A stretch of DNA of 64,000 bases from contig JAUICZ010000004.1 in the NCBI GenBank assembly GCA_030429205.1, positions 124,001 to 188,000 on the forward strand, given 5' to 3'. The notes beneath the pieces were generated by a model that was not told the DNA's origin, searched no databases, and saw nothing but the letters and a program-made list of their open reading frames with translations. The DNA comes from Bacteroidia bacterium. GTDB lineage: Bacteria > Bacteroidota > Bacteroidia > Chitinophagales > Chitinophagaceae. Positions 36,604 to 45,738 of this stretch are shown here, piece after piece (positions within the stretch are counted from its first letter, which is position 1; every line of letters begins with the position of its first letter). A program made the position numbers and the translations under genes.

Positions 36604-38376
36604 ATGGAAAAGACAGAAAACAAAATTATTGCAGGCGGTAACTTTCTCATCACACCATCTACCCCTGACCAGTGTTTTACGCCCGAAGAATTTAGAGAAG
36701 AGCAGAAGATGATAGAGCAAACTTGTGTGGAGTTTTTAGAGAAAGATGTGCTTCCTTATTTAGATGATATTGACCAACAAAAAGAAGGATTGATGGTATC
36801 CCTGCTGGATAAAGCAGGAGAGTTAGGTTTGTTGGGAGCTGCCTTTCCGGAAAAGTATGGCGGGTTGGGTGAAAATTTTGTAACCGCAACACTTATTAAC
36901 GAAGCCTTAGGTGCGGGACACTCTTTTGCTGTTGCGGTTGCTGCACACAATGGTATTGGGTCTTTACCTATACTATACTTTGGTACAGAGGAGCAAAAAC
37001 AAAAATATATACCTAAGCTGGCAACAGGTGAATTAAAAGGAGCATATGCACTTACAGAGCCCAACTCAGGATCTGATGCTTTAAGTGGGAAAACAAAAGC
37101 TATACTTTCTGAAGATGGTAATCATTACCTTATTAACGGACAGAAGATATGGATTACAAATGCGGGCTTTGCTGATGTATTTACTGTTTTCGCCAAAATA
37201 GACGGTGAACACTTTACAGCTTTCATAGTAGACCGCGATACAAAGGGGCTGAGCTTTGGAGAAGAAGAACACAAAATGGGCATCAAAGGCTCCAGTACCA
37301 GACAAGTATTTTTTGAAGACTGTAAAGTACCTAAAGAAAACGTTCTGGGCGAGATAGGCCGCGGTCACATCATTGCCTTTAATATCCTTAACATAGGCCG
37401 TTTAAAACTATGCGCTGCTGCGCTAGGTGGTGCAAAAAGAGCTTTAAATATTACAGCGACATATGCCAATACTCGCGAGCAATTCAAAACACCTATAGGG
37501 CAGTTTGGAGCAATAAAACATAAGCTGGCAGAAATGGTAATACGTACATATGCCACAGAAAGCTCCTTATACAGAACCTCTAAATGGATAGCCGAGAAAG
37601 AAAAAGAACTGGCAGCATCGGGCAAAAACGAAGACGAAACCCTTTTAGGTGCTGCAGAAGAATATGCAATTGAGTGCGCCATGCTTAAAGTGATAGGCTC
37701 TGAGTGCCTGGATTATATTGTTGACGAAGGGGTTCAGATACACGGCGGAAATGGTTTCTCTGACGAGTACAATATATCAAGATCTTACAGAGATAGTCGT
37801 ATTAATCGGATTTTTGAAGGGACAAACGAAATCAACCGACTACTTACGCTGGACATGTACTTAAAACGTGCGATGAAGGGCCGTATAGATTTATTGAAAC
37901 CGGCAATGGCTGTGCAAAAAGAATTAATGGGCATACCTAGCTTCGATGAAGATGATGCACCATTTGCTGCAGAACTAAAGGCTATAGCAAACTTTAAAAA
38001 AGCTATACTAATGTGCGCAGGCGCAGCAGTACAAAAGCTGATGATGAAAATAGATAAAGAGCAGGAGTTGCTGATGTATATAGCCGATATGCTTAATTAT
38101 ACCTTTATGGCCGAGAGCATGTTATTACGCACTATGAAAATGAATGGCGAGCAAAAAGAATTAGCCACCCAGGCAACAAAGGTATTTATTGCAGATGCAG
38201 CAGACAGAATAAACCATGCAGGCAAAAACGCAGTGAATGCTTTTGCTGATGGCGATGAACAAAGAATGATGTTATTAGGTATTAAGCGTTTCACCAAAGT
38301 AGCGCCTTTTAATACCAAAGACGCCAGAAGGGCTATTGCAGATAAACTACTTGATACGAAACAGTATTTCTTTTAA
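36604..38376 (+). CDS. Acyl-CoA dehydrogenase, long (VLCAD-like) form
   Basis: FAD enzyme that introduces the 2,3 double bond in acyl-CoA at the first step of beta-oxidation. 590 residues, about 200 longer than the short soluble enzymes, with an extra C-terminal helical domain as in very-long-chain dehydrogenases. Signatures: YALTEPNSGSDA, WITNAGFADVFTVFAK, MGIKGSSTRQVFFEDC, VQIHGGNGFSDEY and the catalytic-Glu loop RIFEGTNEINRLL (same position as in VLCAD). No thiolase or hydratase genes are adjacent. It ends in a strong hairpin terminator. Confidence 0.94.
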   Translation: MEKTENKIIAGGNFLITPSTPDQCFTPEEFREEQKMIEQTCVEFLEKDVLPYLDDIDQQKEGLMVSLLDKAGELGLLGAAFPEKYGGLGENFVTATLINEALGAGHSFAVAVAAHNGIGSLPILYFGTEEQKQKYIPKLATGELKGAYALTEPNSGSDALSGKTKAILSEDGNHYLINGQKIWITNAGFADVFTVFAKIDGEHFTAFIVDRDTKGLSFGEEEHKMGIKGSSTRQVFFEDCKVPKENVLGEIGRGHIIAFNILNIGRLKLCAAALGGAKRALNITATYANTREQFKTPIGQFGAIKHKLAEMVIRTYATESSLYRTSKWIAEKEKELAASGKNEDETLLGAAEEYAIECAMLKVIGSECLDYIVDEGVQIHGGNGFSDEYNISRSYRDSRINRIFEGTNEINRLLTLDMYLKRAMKGRIDLLKPAMAVQKELMGIPSFDEDDAPFAAELKAIANFKKAILMCAGAAVQKLMMKIDKEQELLMYIADMLNYTFMAESMLLRTMKMNGEQKELATQATKVFIADAADRINHAGKNAVNAFADGDEQRMMLLGIKRFTKVAPFNTKDARRAIADKLLDTKQYFF

Positions 38377-38401
38377 AAATAGATAGAAACCTTAGTATTT
38401 T

Positions 38402-38432
38402 AGTCCTGTAAGTACTTACAGGACTTTTTTAT
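38402..38432 (+). terminator. Hairpin terminator (or leader hairpin) between the acyl-CoA dehydrogenase and HerA-like genes
   Basis: Perfect palindrome at 38402-38425 (arms AGTCCTGTAAGT/ACTTACAGGACT) followed by TTTTTT. It ends only ten bases before the next ATG at 38442. Confidence 0.8.
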
Positions 38433-38441
38433 TTTAATATA

Positions 38442-39977
38442 ATGCAAGAACAGTTTACAGAACACATCAACAAGGGGTATACATTTAAAGGCAACTCTTT
38501 TCTTTTGGGTAGTGCCATGTTAAATGGCGAGGTTATAACCGACGCCAAAATATCTGTACCGCTAAAAACACTCAACAGGCATGGCCTTATTAGTGGCGCT
38601 ACGGGTACCGGTAAAACCAAAACACTACAGGTGATATCTGAGTCTTTGAGTGATGCCGGGGTTCCTGTATTACTAATGGATATAAAGGGAGACCTTAGCG
38701 GCCTGGCCGCAGCCAGTCCCGGTCATCCCAAAATTGATGAGCGCTGCAAACTTCTTGGCATAGACTTCAAGCCAACAACATTCCCTGTAGAGTTACTTTC
38801 TATCAGTGATGAGCCCGGTACCAGAATGCGTGCTACAGTTACAGAGTTTGGCCCTGTTTTATTGGCAAAAGTGCTGGACTTGAACAGCACACAGGAAAGC
38901 ATACTGGCTATGCTTTTTAAATACTGCGACGATAATAAGCTACCACTACTCGACCTTAAGGATCTTCAAAAAACACTGCAATGGGCAGCTAACGAAGGCA
39001 AAGAAGAACTGAAAGAAGAGTACGGCAGTATATCAACAGCATCTGTTGGCACTATCATGCGGAAAGTAATTGCGTTACAGCAACAAGGTGCAGATAATAT
39101 ATTTGGAGAAGCGTCTTTTGAAGTGGATGACTTAATGCGACTATCTGATGATGGCAGGGGGATGATAAATATATTGAGGGTTACAGACATACAGGACAAG
39201 CCTAAAATGTTTTCAACTTTCATGCTTCAATTATTAGCAGAGCTCTACGCCACATTACCTGAAGAAGGTGACCTTGACCAACCTAAGCTTGTACTTTTTA
39301 TTGACGAAGCTCATTTGATTTTCGACGATGCTAATGATGTATTAGTTGACCAACTAGAAACTATTGTAAAGCTCATCCGTTCAAAAGCTGTTGGAATATT
39401 TTTTGTCACTCAAAACCCTACAGACATTGCACCAGCCGTACTCAGCCAGCTAGGCATGAAAGTACAACACGCACTTAGGGCATTTACCGCAAAAGACAGA
39501 AAGGCTATAAAGCTTACTGCAGAGAACTATCCTTTGAGTGATTATTATGATACAGAACAAGTAATTACTCAGCTCGGTATTGGAGAAGCACTCATTACAC
39601 TACTTAACGAAAAAGGTATACCTACCCCACTTGCCGCAACTATGCTCTGTGCACCACGTTCGCGCATGGATATACTAACAGATAAAGAAATCGATGCCTT
39701 AGTTGACAAATCTCCACTAATAGATAAGTATAACCAGGTAATAGACCGCAAGAGCGCCTATGAGATTCTAACAGAAAAGCTGGAAACCGCTGAAGAAGAA
39801 ACACCTAAACGAAAAACAAGGCGGGAAAAAGAAGAAAAATCTGTTCTTGAAAAGATAGGCAATCACTCTGTCACCAAAAGCATTATGCGTACTGCAGGTA
39901 ACATGATAGTACGTAGTCTGCTCGGCGCACTAGGAGTTAGCACTACAACACGTAGGAGAAAGAAAAAGTATTTTTAG
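38442..39977 (+). CDS. HerA/YjgR-type ATPase (DUF853 family)
   Basis: 511 residues. Walker A GATGTGKTKT (about 50-59), Walker B LVLFIDEAHLIF and the downstream FFVTQNPTDIAPAVLSQLG match the YjgR/DUF853 branch of HerA-FtsK ATPases, as do the N-terminal FLLGSAMLNGEV and MDIKGDLSGLA. A Lys/Arg/Glu-rich segment follows the ATPase domain (about 450-475). The family's cellular role is not settled; DNA-related motor activity is assumed by fold. No promoter could be placed: a strong hairpin ends ten bases before the start. Its stop codon overlaps the convergent ABC ATPase stop. Confidence 0.88.
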   Translation: MQEQFTEHINKGYTFKGNSFLLGSAMLNGEVITDAKISVPLKTLNRHGLISGATGTGKTKTLQVISESLSDAGVPVLLMDIKGDLSGLAAASPGHPKIDERCKLLGIDFKPTTFPVELLSISDEPGTRMRATVTEFGPVLLAKVLDLNSTQESILAMLFKYCDDNKLPLLDLKDLQKTLQWAANEGKEELKEEYGSISTASVGTIMRKVIALQQQGADNIFGEASFEVDDLMRLSDDGRGMINILRVTDIQDKPKMFSTFMLQLLAELYATLPEEGDLDQPKLVLFIDEAHLIFDDANDVLVDQLETIVKLIRSKAVGIFFVTQNPTDIAPAVLSQLGMKVQHALRAFTAKDRKAIKLTAENYPLSDYYDTEQVITQLGIGEALITLLNEKGIPTPLAATMLCAPRSRMDILTDKEIDALVDKSPLIDKYNQVIDRKSAYEILTEKLETAEEETPKRKTRREKEEKSVLEKIGNHSVTKSIMRTAGNMIVRSLLGALGVSTTTRRRKKKYF

Positions 39978-40735
39978 ACGTCGCGTAACTCTTTACCTGT
40001 AAGGTCCAGGAAAACATCTTCTAGATTTGCCTGCTTAACTGGTTTAGGTCTGCTAAAACCACCGGCAACAAGATCTTCTATAAGCTGATCAGGAGTGTTT
40101 TGTGCTATAATACTACCGGCATCGATTATGGCTACTCTATCACACAGCTCTTCAGCCTCATCCATATAATGTGTAGTAATAACAATGGTAGTGCCTTTAT
40201 CTCTGATTTCTCTAATAAGATTCCACAGGTTTCTTCTTGCCTGAGGGTCCAGCCCTGTAGTAGGCTCATCTAAGAAAATGATTTCAGGTTCGTTGATCAG
40301 TGTAGTGGCAATAGAGAATCGCTGTTTCTGTCCGCCGGATAATTCTTTGAATTTATTCTTAGCCTTTTCTTCCAAGTTAACAGTTCCTAATAGCTGTATT
40401 GCATCTACTTCTCTATTATAAAGTCCCGCAAATAGTTTAATGATCTGGAGTAAGTTCAGGTTTGGGTAATACCCCGCAGCTTGTAGTTGTACACCTATAC
40501 GTTTCTTTACTTCTTGAGGTGCTTCATCTATATCAATTCCACTGATCCAAACCTTACCACTGTTTTTCTTCCTAAGCGTTTCTATAATCTCCAGCGTGGT
40601 TGTTTTACCGGCACCATTTGGTCCTAACAACCCAAATATTTCACCTTTCTGTACCTCGAAACTTAAACCGTTTACTGCAGTAAAATCGTCGTACTTCTTT
40701 ACCAGGTCTTTAACCTTAATGATCGTTTCGGCCAT
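39974..40735 (-). CDS. ABC transporter ATP-binding protein (ABC-2/export type)
   Basis: 253 residues. Walker A GPNGAGKTTT (about 38-47), Q-loop VQLQAAGYYPN, signature LSGGQKQR, Walker B IIFLDEPTTGLDP and H-loop TTHYMDEAEELCDR are all intact. The C-terminal NLEDVFLDLTGKEL matches ATPases of drug or polysaccharide exporters working with an ABC-2 permease. No permease lies next to it, so the partner is elsewhere. It is third in a likely operon with the A-type Fe-S carrier and the MORN-like protein (18-base gap upstream). Confidence 0.92.
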   Translation of the reverse strand: MAETIIKVKDLVKKYDDFTAVNGLSFEVQKGEIFGLLGPNGAGKTTTLEIIETLRKKNSGKVWISGIDIDEAPQEVKKRIGVQLQAAGYYPNLNLLQIIKLFAGLYNREVDAIQLLGTVNLEEKAKNKFKELSGGQKQRFSIATTLINEPEIIFLDEPTTGLDPQARRNLWNLIREIRDKGTTIVITTHYMDEAEELCDRVAIIDAGSIIAQNTPDQLIEDLVAGGFSRPKPVKQANLEDVFLDLTGKELRDV

Positions 40736-40752
40736 GTAGTTTGAAATCGTAA

Positions 40753-41403
40753 TTACTTAGTGTATCGGAATTGCTTCTCCGACGGTGGTTTATAGTAGTT
40801 CTTTTTTATATGAGGCAGATTATTTGCCTGTCTTATCATTCGCAAACTATCTTGCCTGCTAAAGTTGATGCTTTCCTCGTATATAAGACTATCAATTTGA
40901 TATTCCTGTACCATTTCTAGGACACCAGTTGTTTCATTATAATACCGCCATAACCCGTGCCTTAAAGTACCTCGTTCTGCTTTAATTGGTACTAAACTCT
41001 GTTCGCCTGTTACAGGGTTTTCTACAACAACTGTATCATATTCCATCTCGGGATTTAAACCACGATAATGACCAATGCAAGTCACTTGCCCTTTAGTGAA
41101 ATATTTAACTTCACCATCGTAGTAATCATTCTTGTAGTTCTCAATAGCAACAAGGTCTCCTTCAGTATTCATTTTGTACCACAAGCCATTCTTCAGGCCA
41201 TGTATATAGCTACCAAATTCTGAGTAACCATATTCTCCTTTTCTTGGTTCAACCTTGTTCAACCATGTACCATGCTTCTTCCCTTTCTTATCTAGCTTGT
41301 TGATATTAGATTTTCTAACATCAGGCATCTTCTGTGCATCAGATCTATCAGGAATAGAAATACCTAAAAGAATAAGAAGTAATATAGTTATTGATCCCTT
41401 CAT
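40753..41403 (-). CDS. Secreted or periplasmic MORN-like repeat protein, function unknown
   Basis: 216 residues from the ATG at 41403; the in-frame ATG 39 bases upstream would overlap the Fe-S carrier gene and is rejected. A Sec signal peptide (about 1-23, ends SDAQ) is followed by several strands of MORN/YwqK-like character: KHGTWLNKV, FGSYIHGLKNGLWYK, YYDGEVKYF and RHGLWRYYNETTG. These repeats form simple beta-hairpin sheets in many Bacteroidota proteins without a common function. The gene starts eight bases after the Fe-S carrier stop and precedes the ABC ATPase. Confidence 0.75.
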   Translation of the reverse strand: MKGSITILLLILLGISIPDRSDAQKMPDVRKSNINKLDKKGKKHGTWLNKVEPRKGEYGYSEFGSYIHGLKNGLWYKMNTEGDLVAIENYKNDYYDGEVKYFTKGQVTCIGHYRGLNPEMEYDTVVVENPVTGEQSLVPIKAERGTLRHGLWRYYNETTGVLEMVQEYQIDSLIYEESINFSRQDSLRMIRQANNLPHIKKNYYKPPSEKQFRYTK

Positions 41404-41411
41404 GAATAACT

Positions 41412-41753
41412 TTAGACAGCAAACGAAGTACCGCACCCACAAGTACTGCTGGCATTCGGATTATTGAAAATAAACCCTCTGGCATTCAGGCCTTTTTGAA
41501 AATCCACCTCTATACCATGTAAGTATATGCCATGTGCGTCTTTCATTATAACGGGAATACCTGAAATTTCGTATTCAGTATCTCCTTCTTCTTTTTGATC
41601 GAAACCCAGAACATATGACATTCCGGAGCAACCCCCACCTTTTACACCAACACGTAAAAAGCCTCCTGCAAAGTTCGGCTCACTCATCAACCTTTTTATC
41701 TCTTCTATTGCGCCCTCTGTTAAAGTAACCGGACTATTTACTGCTGTTTCCAT
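41412..41753 (-). CDS. A-type iron-sulfur carrier protein (HesB/IscA/ErpA family)
   Basis: 113 residues, normal length. The three conserved cluster-binding cysteines are C42 (in GGGCSGMSY), C105 and C107 (in STCGCGTSF). A-type carriers accept Fe-S clusters from the scaffold and pass them to apo-enzymes in the cytoplasm. The sequence alone does not separate IscA, ErpA and SufA. No suf or isc genes are adjacent; it leads a probable three-gene operon with a MORN-like protein and an ABC ATPase, from the promoter at 41773-41780. Confidence 0.94.
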   Translation of the reverse strand: METAVNSPVTLTEGAIEEIKRLMSEPNFAGGFLRVGVKGGGCSGMSYVLGFDQKEEGDTEYEISGIPVIMKDAHGIYLHGIEVDFQKGLNARGFIFNNPNASSTCGCGTSFAV

Positions 41754-41772
41754 TTATTATATATGTTTTACA

Positions 41773-41780
41773 CAAAGTTA
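41773..41780 (-). promoter_or_regulatory. Bacteroidota -7 element (TAACTTTG) of the Fe-S carrier operon
   Basis: Perfect TANNTTTG match 19 bases before the ATG at 41753. Confidence 0.6.
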
Positions 41781-41881
41781 GTACACCTTATTTCTGCTAC
41801 CAAATAAGCAAAAACAAAGTCCCTATTCACATATTAAATATATTGAAAATAAACTGATAGCGTATTGTAAACGAACATTTT

Positions 41882-41889
41882 TATATTTG
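41882..41889 (+). promoter_or_regulatory. Bacteroidota -7 element (TATATTTG) of frr
   Basis: Perfect TANNTTTG match 21 bases before the ATG at 41911. It covers an in-frame TTG at 41887, so that TTG cannot be the start. Confidence 0.6.
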
Positions 41890-41910
41890 CCATTCCTAAA
41901 GCAGATAATT

Positions 41911-42474
41911 ATGAGCGAGGTTACAGACATGATAATAGATGAGGCCAGCCAAAATATGAAAAAGGCCATCAAACACTTAGAAGTTGAATTAAGCCGTATC
42001 AGAGCAGGGAAGGCAAACCCGCAAATACTAGACGGCATCACAGTAGTATATTATGATAACCCTACTCCGTTAGGGCAGGTGGCCAACATATCTACACCCG
42101 ATGCGAAAACAATAACTGTACAGCCTTGGGAAAAAAGCATGTTACAAGATATAGAAAGAGCAATTATTGCCGCAAATATTGGGCTTAACCCGCAAAATGA
42201 TGGCGAGATCATCCGTTTGTACTTACCACCACTTACCGAAGAACGCCGTAAAGAATTGGTAAAGAGAGTGAATGCAGAAGGAGAGCAGGCAAAAGTTTCT
42301 GTACGTAGCATACGTAGAGACGCCATGGAAACCATCAAAAAAGAACAAAAAGACGGATTGAGTGAAGACGAGGCTAAAGATACAGAAGGTCTTATACAAG
42401 GGCTTACAGATAAGCACATAGAGCAAATAGATCAGCACTGTAAAGACAAAGACAAAGAGATCATGACTATCTAA
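41911..42474 (+). CDS. frr: Ribosome recycling factor
   Basis: Splits the post-termination ribosome together with EF-G. 187 residues, standard length. Signatures: the three-helix bundle start HLEVELSRIRAGKANPQILDG broken by the small domain, TPLGQVANISTPDAKTI, the PPLTEERRKELVKR motif, and VRSIRRDAMETIKK. The start is set by the ATG at 41911; the promoter covers earlier in-frame codons. It has its own promoter and terminator, and no pyrH or tsf is adjacent, unlike the order in many other bacteria. Confidence 0.96.
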   Translation: MSEVTDMIIDEASQNMKKAIKHLEVELSRIRAGKANPQILDGITVVYYDNPTPLGQVANISTPDAKTITVQPWEKSMLQDIERAIIAANIGLNPQNDGEIIRLYLPPLTEERRKELVKRVNAEGEQAKVSVRSIRRDAMETIKKEQKDGLSEDEAKDTEGLIQGLTDKHIEQIDQHCKDKDKEIMTI

Positions 42475-42498
42475 GTCTGTAAACATTAAATGATAATA

Positions 42499-42527
42499 AA
42501 AAGAGCCACGCAATGCGTGGCTCTTTT
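42499..42527. terminator. Bidirectional terminator between frr and the SprB-repeat gene
   Basis: A 13-bp stem (42499-42511 with 42515-42527, core AGAGCCACGC/GCGTGGCTCT) around a three-base loop, with A/T runs on both sides. Confidence 0.85.
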
Positions 42528-42549
42528 AGTAAACGACTATAATTATCTA

Positions 42550-45500
42550 CTATAGCTTTTCTATCTTTTGTACTGAGTGTTGTCCATTCCCTTGTAATAT
42601 AACAAAGTATATACCAGCCGCAGCTTTAGACATATTCACTTTATTTTCTACACCAGTTACTTTTTGAGTGGTGTACAACTGCCCTACTGTGTTTATTACT
42701 TTGATTGTTTCATAAACAGACTCTTCGTGCAATGTAATTACAAACTCATCGCTTGTTGGGTTTGGATAAACCAACACCTGCTGTTTTTCACGTTCTGCTA
42801 TTTGTTCTACAGACAAGAGGTCTATAGTATTCAGTGTTGTGTTGGTAATAACAGGCTCGTTAAAGTCGAAATATATAGCAGCAGAGTTTTTAAACTGCGT
42901 TCCCAGCGGAAGGCCTTTTTTAGTTTTTATAGAATAAGCTACAAAACCCTGACTGGCCTCTTCATCTGCATCTTTATGCGGCAGATCTATGTTATCAAAC
43001 TGAAACCTTACAACACCGTCACTGGAAATGGTGATATTACATTTGTGAGATTCATGTATCGGTCTGAAGGTTGACCAATCAAGATCATCATCCAGAGTAT
43101 CCAGTATAAATATGTTTTGTGCTTTATAGTTACCCAGGTTTTGGAAATGCACCATATATTGTAGCGTAGTATCGTTTGGAGAGATGATGCCTTTATCACC
43201 TACACCTGCCGGCTGTACCTCTTTAAAGTTAGGATCGTAAGACCCTTTTACAATAGGCTTGTAGGTGCTCACATTGTTCCATGGAGAGTAATCGTTATTC
43301 CAATTACTTATTGGTGCCATATACGATACGGTATCTTTATACACCAATTGCGTGTTAATTGGAATATTCGTTGGTGTTAAATACGCTGCTTTAAAACTCA
43401 ATGCTGCGTTTGGAGCAAGAGACAATGTGTTATTAGATATTTTATAGTGCGCTGTACCATTCGCAGCCCAATAACCGCCCGGTGTAAAAGTAGCTCCTGC
43501 AACCTGACCATCTGGTTTGTAACCTGCATTCACATTACTTTCTGTAACGGTACCATTGTTCTTGATCAAAATTCTTTGATTATATACATAACCCGGAACA
43601 GGATAATTGATATTCCATATACTTGTATGAATATCGTGTATCGGGTTTACAGAGTTGGCAAAGTTTACGGTGTGCGTACAGTTAGGCCCTGCTGTTACAT
43701 TCACAACAACAGAATTACTTTGGCATGATGCAAGAGGATACATACCGAGAACCGTTTCCGATAAAGTATAAGAACCCGTAGGCACTTTAAAAGAATACAC
43801 TCCGTTTGCATCTGTAAATGTTGAGCCCATATTACCTGTACAGTTTATTCTAATGTTCGGGATGCCCGGCTCATTAGCATCTTTTACACAGTTATTATTT
43901 ACATCGTGGTATACAACACCTGTAATAGTACAATAGCAACTATTATTATTAGGGTTATAACCTACACGTGTATACTTAGTGGCTTTACAACCATTTGCAT
44001 CTGTAACATTCACTCTATATTGACCTGTAGGAAGATTATTAATATTAGGTGTTGTACCTCCGTTGCTCCAGTTAAAGCTATATGGTGCAGTACCTCCCCA
44101 AGGCACAGCTGTTATTGTACCCGTACTACTGTATATACAAGAAGTGTTAGTTGTATTCAACCCTATCTGAACGGGCGAGCTTGTTCCCACAGATCTGCCC
44201 TTTGTTAAGGCACAACCATTATTATCCGTAACAGTAACACTGTAATAACCGGCAGAAAGATTGTTGATAGATGCTGTTGTGCCACTATTGCTCCATGCAT
44301 ATGTATATGGTGTTGCACCACCTGTTACCGTAGCTGTTGCACTACCATTCGATGCTATACATGTAGCATTCGTTGAAGAAACCGAAGCTGTCAAATTACT
44401 ATTCCATGGAACATACACCGTACCCGTACGGATACACCCGTTTGCATCTGTTACTATAAATGTATAAGTACCTTTTCCTAAGTTCAATGCTGTTGTACCT
44501 ATCTGTACAGGAGTGGTTGACCATTGAACATTATAAGGAGCGGTTCCTCCTGAGATGCTTAACGAAGCAGTACCTGTAGGTGAAGTACAAGAACTAGGCG
44601 TAGTAGAGTATGTAACATTAATAGGTGTGCTACTGCTTAAGTATGTAGACCTGAGACCTATACACCCTTGAGCGTCTGTTACTTTTACATTGTATGAGCC
44701 TGCTGCCAAATTTGTTTGTGTTGCAGAGGTTACATTGTTATTCCATAAATAAGTATAAGGTGTTACCCCACCAGATCCGTAGGCCGTAATCGCACCATCG
44801 CTTTGCAAACAGGTAGGATCTTGCTTGGTCAAATTCACCCCAATACTTCTGGATTGTTGTATATAAGCATACCTTTTCTCCGTACAACCCTGCGCATCTG
44901 TTACAGAAACAAAGTAAGAACCCATAGTTAGGTTATTAATAGAATTTGCTGTAGACGAGTTTGACCAGAGATAACTATATGGAGTTGTACCACCTGTAAG
45001 GTTGGTAATAGTTGCGGTACCATTGGTACAGTTTGCCTGTGTAGTAGCTATGTTATAAGTAATATTCGTTTGTTGACTAACTTGTATAGAGTCGCTATTA
45101 CTGAAGTAGCACCCATTAGCATCTGTCACCTTTACCTCGTACTGATCAGTAGGCAAGCTTGCAGGGTTATTTGTACTTACCAAAGTATTGCTGGTTTTAC
45201 TGATCCACTCAACTAAATAAGGCGCTGTACCTCCTGATATATTTGAAGCGGTGGCAGTACCTTGAACCGGACATACACCAGGCGTTGTAGTAACGGTATA
45301 TTTAACCGGGGTTGAACCCGTATCGCTATCCCATGCATAGCCGGATGTTCCGCCCTGTACCGTTACATATACATAGCCACCGGCATAATTATTTAATACA
45401 TCACTTGTTGCACCGGCATTTGTATGTGTGGTTTGATTGTTATGAACATACCACCTTACTGTTATAGGGCCTGTAAAGCCCGAATAGTTTGCGGTAAGTA

Positions 45501-45618
45501 TACCATTGCCATTACACGGGGCTTGCGTTACCGTTATGTTGACTGTTTGCGCATATACGCTTTGTACAAAAAAAGCCATCACGGTAATAAGGAATAGCTT
45601 TAGGTTAATGTTTTTCAT
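42550..45618 (-). CDS. SprB-repeat surface protein with T9SS type A sorting domain
   Basis: 1022 residues. A Sec signal peptide spans 1-23. A diverged first unit is followed by six SprB-type repeats of about 75 residues (about 105-560), each with an early Cys, GGTxPYxYxWSN, a NLxxGxY turn and VTDAxGC. Next come a Cna-B/SdrD-like domain (GVVYHDVNNNCVKDANEPG, about 570-650), a region typical of Bacteroidota surface proteins (IHTSIWNINYPVPGYVYNQR to SAAIYFDFNEPVITN), and a type A sorting domain (VLVYPNPTSDEF). SprB of Flavobacterium is the mobile gliding adhesin; this protein shares its repeat type but is far smaller, so an adhesive surface role is likely and a gliding role unproven. Confidence 0.9.
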   Translation of the reverse strand: MKNINLKLFLITVMAFFVQSVYAQTVNITVTQAPCNGNGILTANYSGFTGPITVRWYVHNNQTTHTNAGATSDVLNNYAGGYVYVTVQGGTSGYAWDSDTGSTPVKYTVTTTPGVCPVQGTATASNISGGTAPYLVEWISKTSNTLVSTNNPASLPTDQYEVKVTDANGCYFSNSDSIQVSQQTNITYNIATTQANCTNGTATITNLTGGTTPYSYLWSNSSTANSINNLTMGSYFVSVTDAQGCTEKRYAYIQQSRSIGVNLTKQDPTCLQSDGAITAYGSGGVTPYTYLWNNNVTSATQTNLAAGSYNVKVTDAQGCIGLRSTYLSSSTPINVTYSTTPSSCTSPTGTASLSISGGTAPYNVQWSTTPVQIGTTALNLGKGTYTFIVTDANGCIRTGTVYVPWNSNLTASVSSTNATCIASNGSATATVTGGATPYTYAWSNSGTTASINNLSAGYYSVTVTDNNGCALTKGRSVGTSSPVQIGLNTTNTSCIYSSTGTITAVPWGGTAPYSFNWSNGGTTPNINNLPTGQYRVNVTDANGCKATKYTRVGYNPNNNSCYCTITGVVYHDVNNNCVKDANEPGIPNIRINCTGNMGSTFTDANGVYSFKVPTGSYTLSETVLGMYPLASCQSNSVVVNVTAGPNCTHTVNFANSVNPIHDIHTSIWNINYPVPGYVYNQRILIKNNGTVTESNVNAGYKPDGQVAGATFTPGGYWAANGTAHYKISNNTLSLAPNAALSFKAAYLTPTNIPINTQLVYKDTVSYMAPISNWNNDYSPWNNVSTYKPIVKGSYDPNFKEVQPAGVGDKGIISPNDTTLQYMVHFQNLGNYKAQNIFILDTLDDDLDWSTFRPIHESHKCNITISSDGVVRFQFDNIDLPHKDADEEASQGFVAYSIKTKKGLPLGTQFKNSAAIYFDFNEPVITNTTLNTIDLLSVEQIAEREKQQVLVYPNPTSDEFVITLHEESVYETIKVINTVGQLYTTQKVTGVENKVNMSKAAAGIYFVILQGNGQHSVQKIEKL

Positions 45619-45689
45619 AAGATTATTTTTAGGTGAATATCCTTGTTATAAGTGTAAGACGTTATAACACGTAAAAGTGTTAGTAAACA

Positions 45690-45716
45690 AAAAAGTGAAC
45701 CTGATAGGCTCACTTT
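45690..45716 (-). terminator. Terminator of the lpxK-rnr-polyprenyl synthase operon
   Basis: Stem AAAGTGA (45692-45698) with TCACTTT (45710-45716), extended by CC/GG past one mismatch. A run of A immediately upstream gives the minus-strand T-tract. Confidence 0.75.
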
Positions 45717-45738
45717 CAATACAATGTCTTATCTAAAA

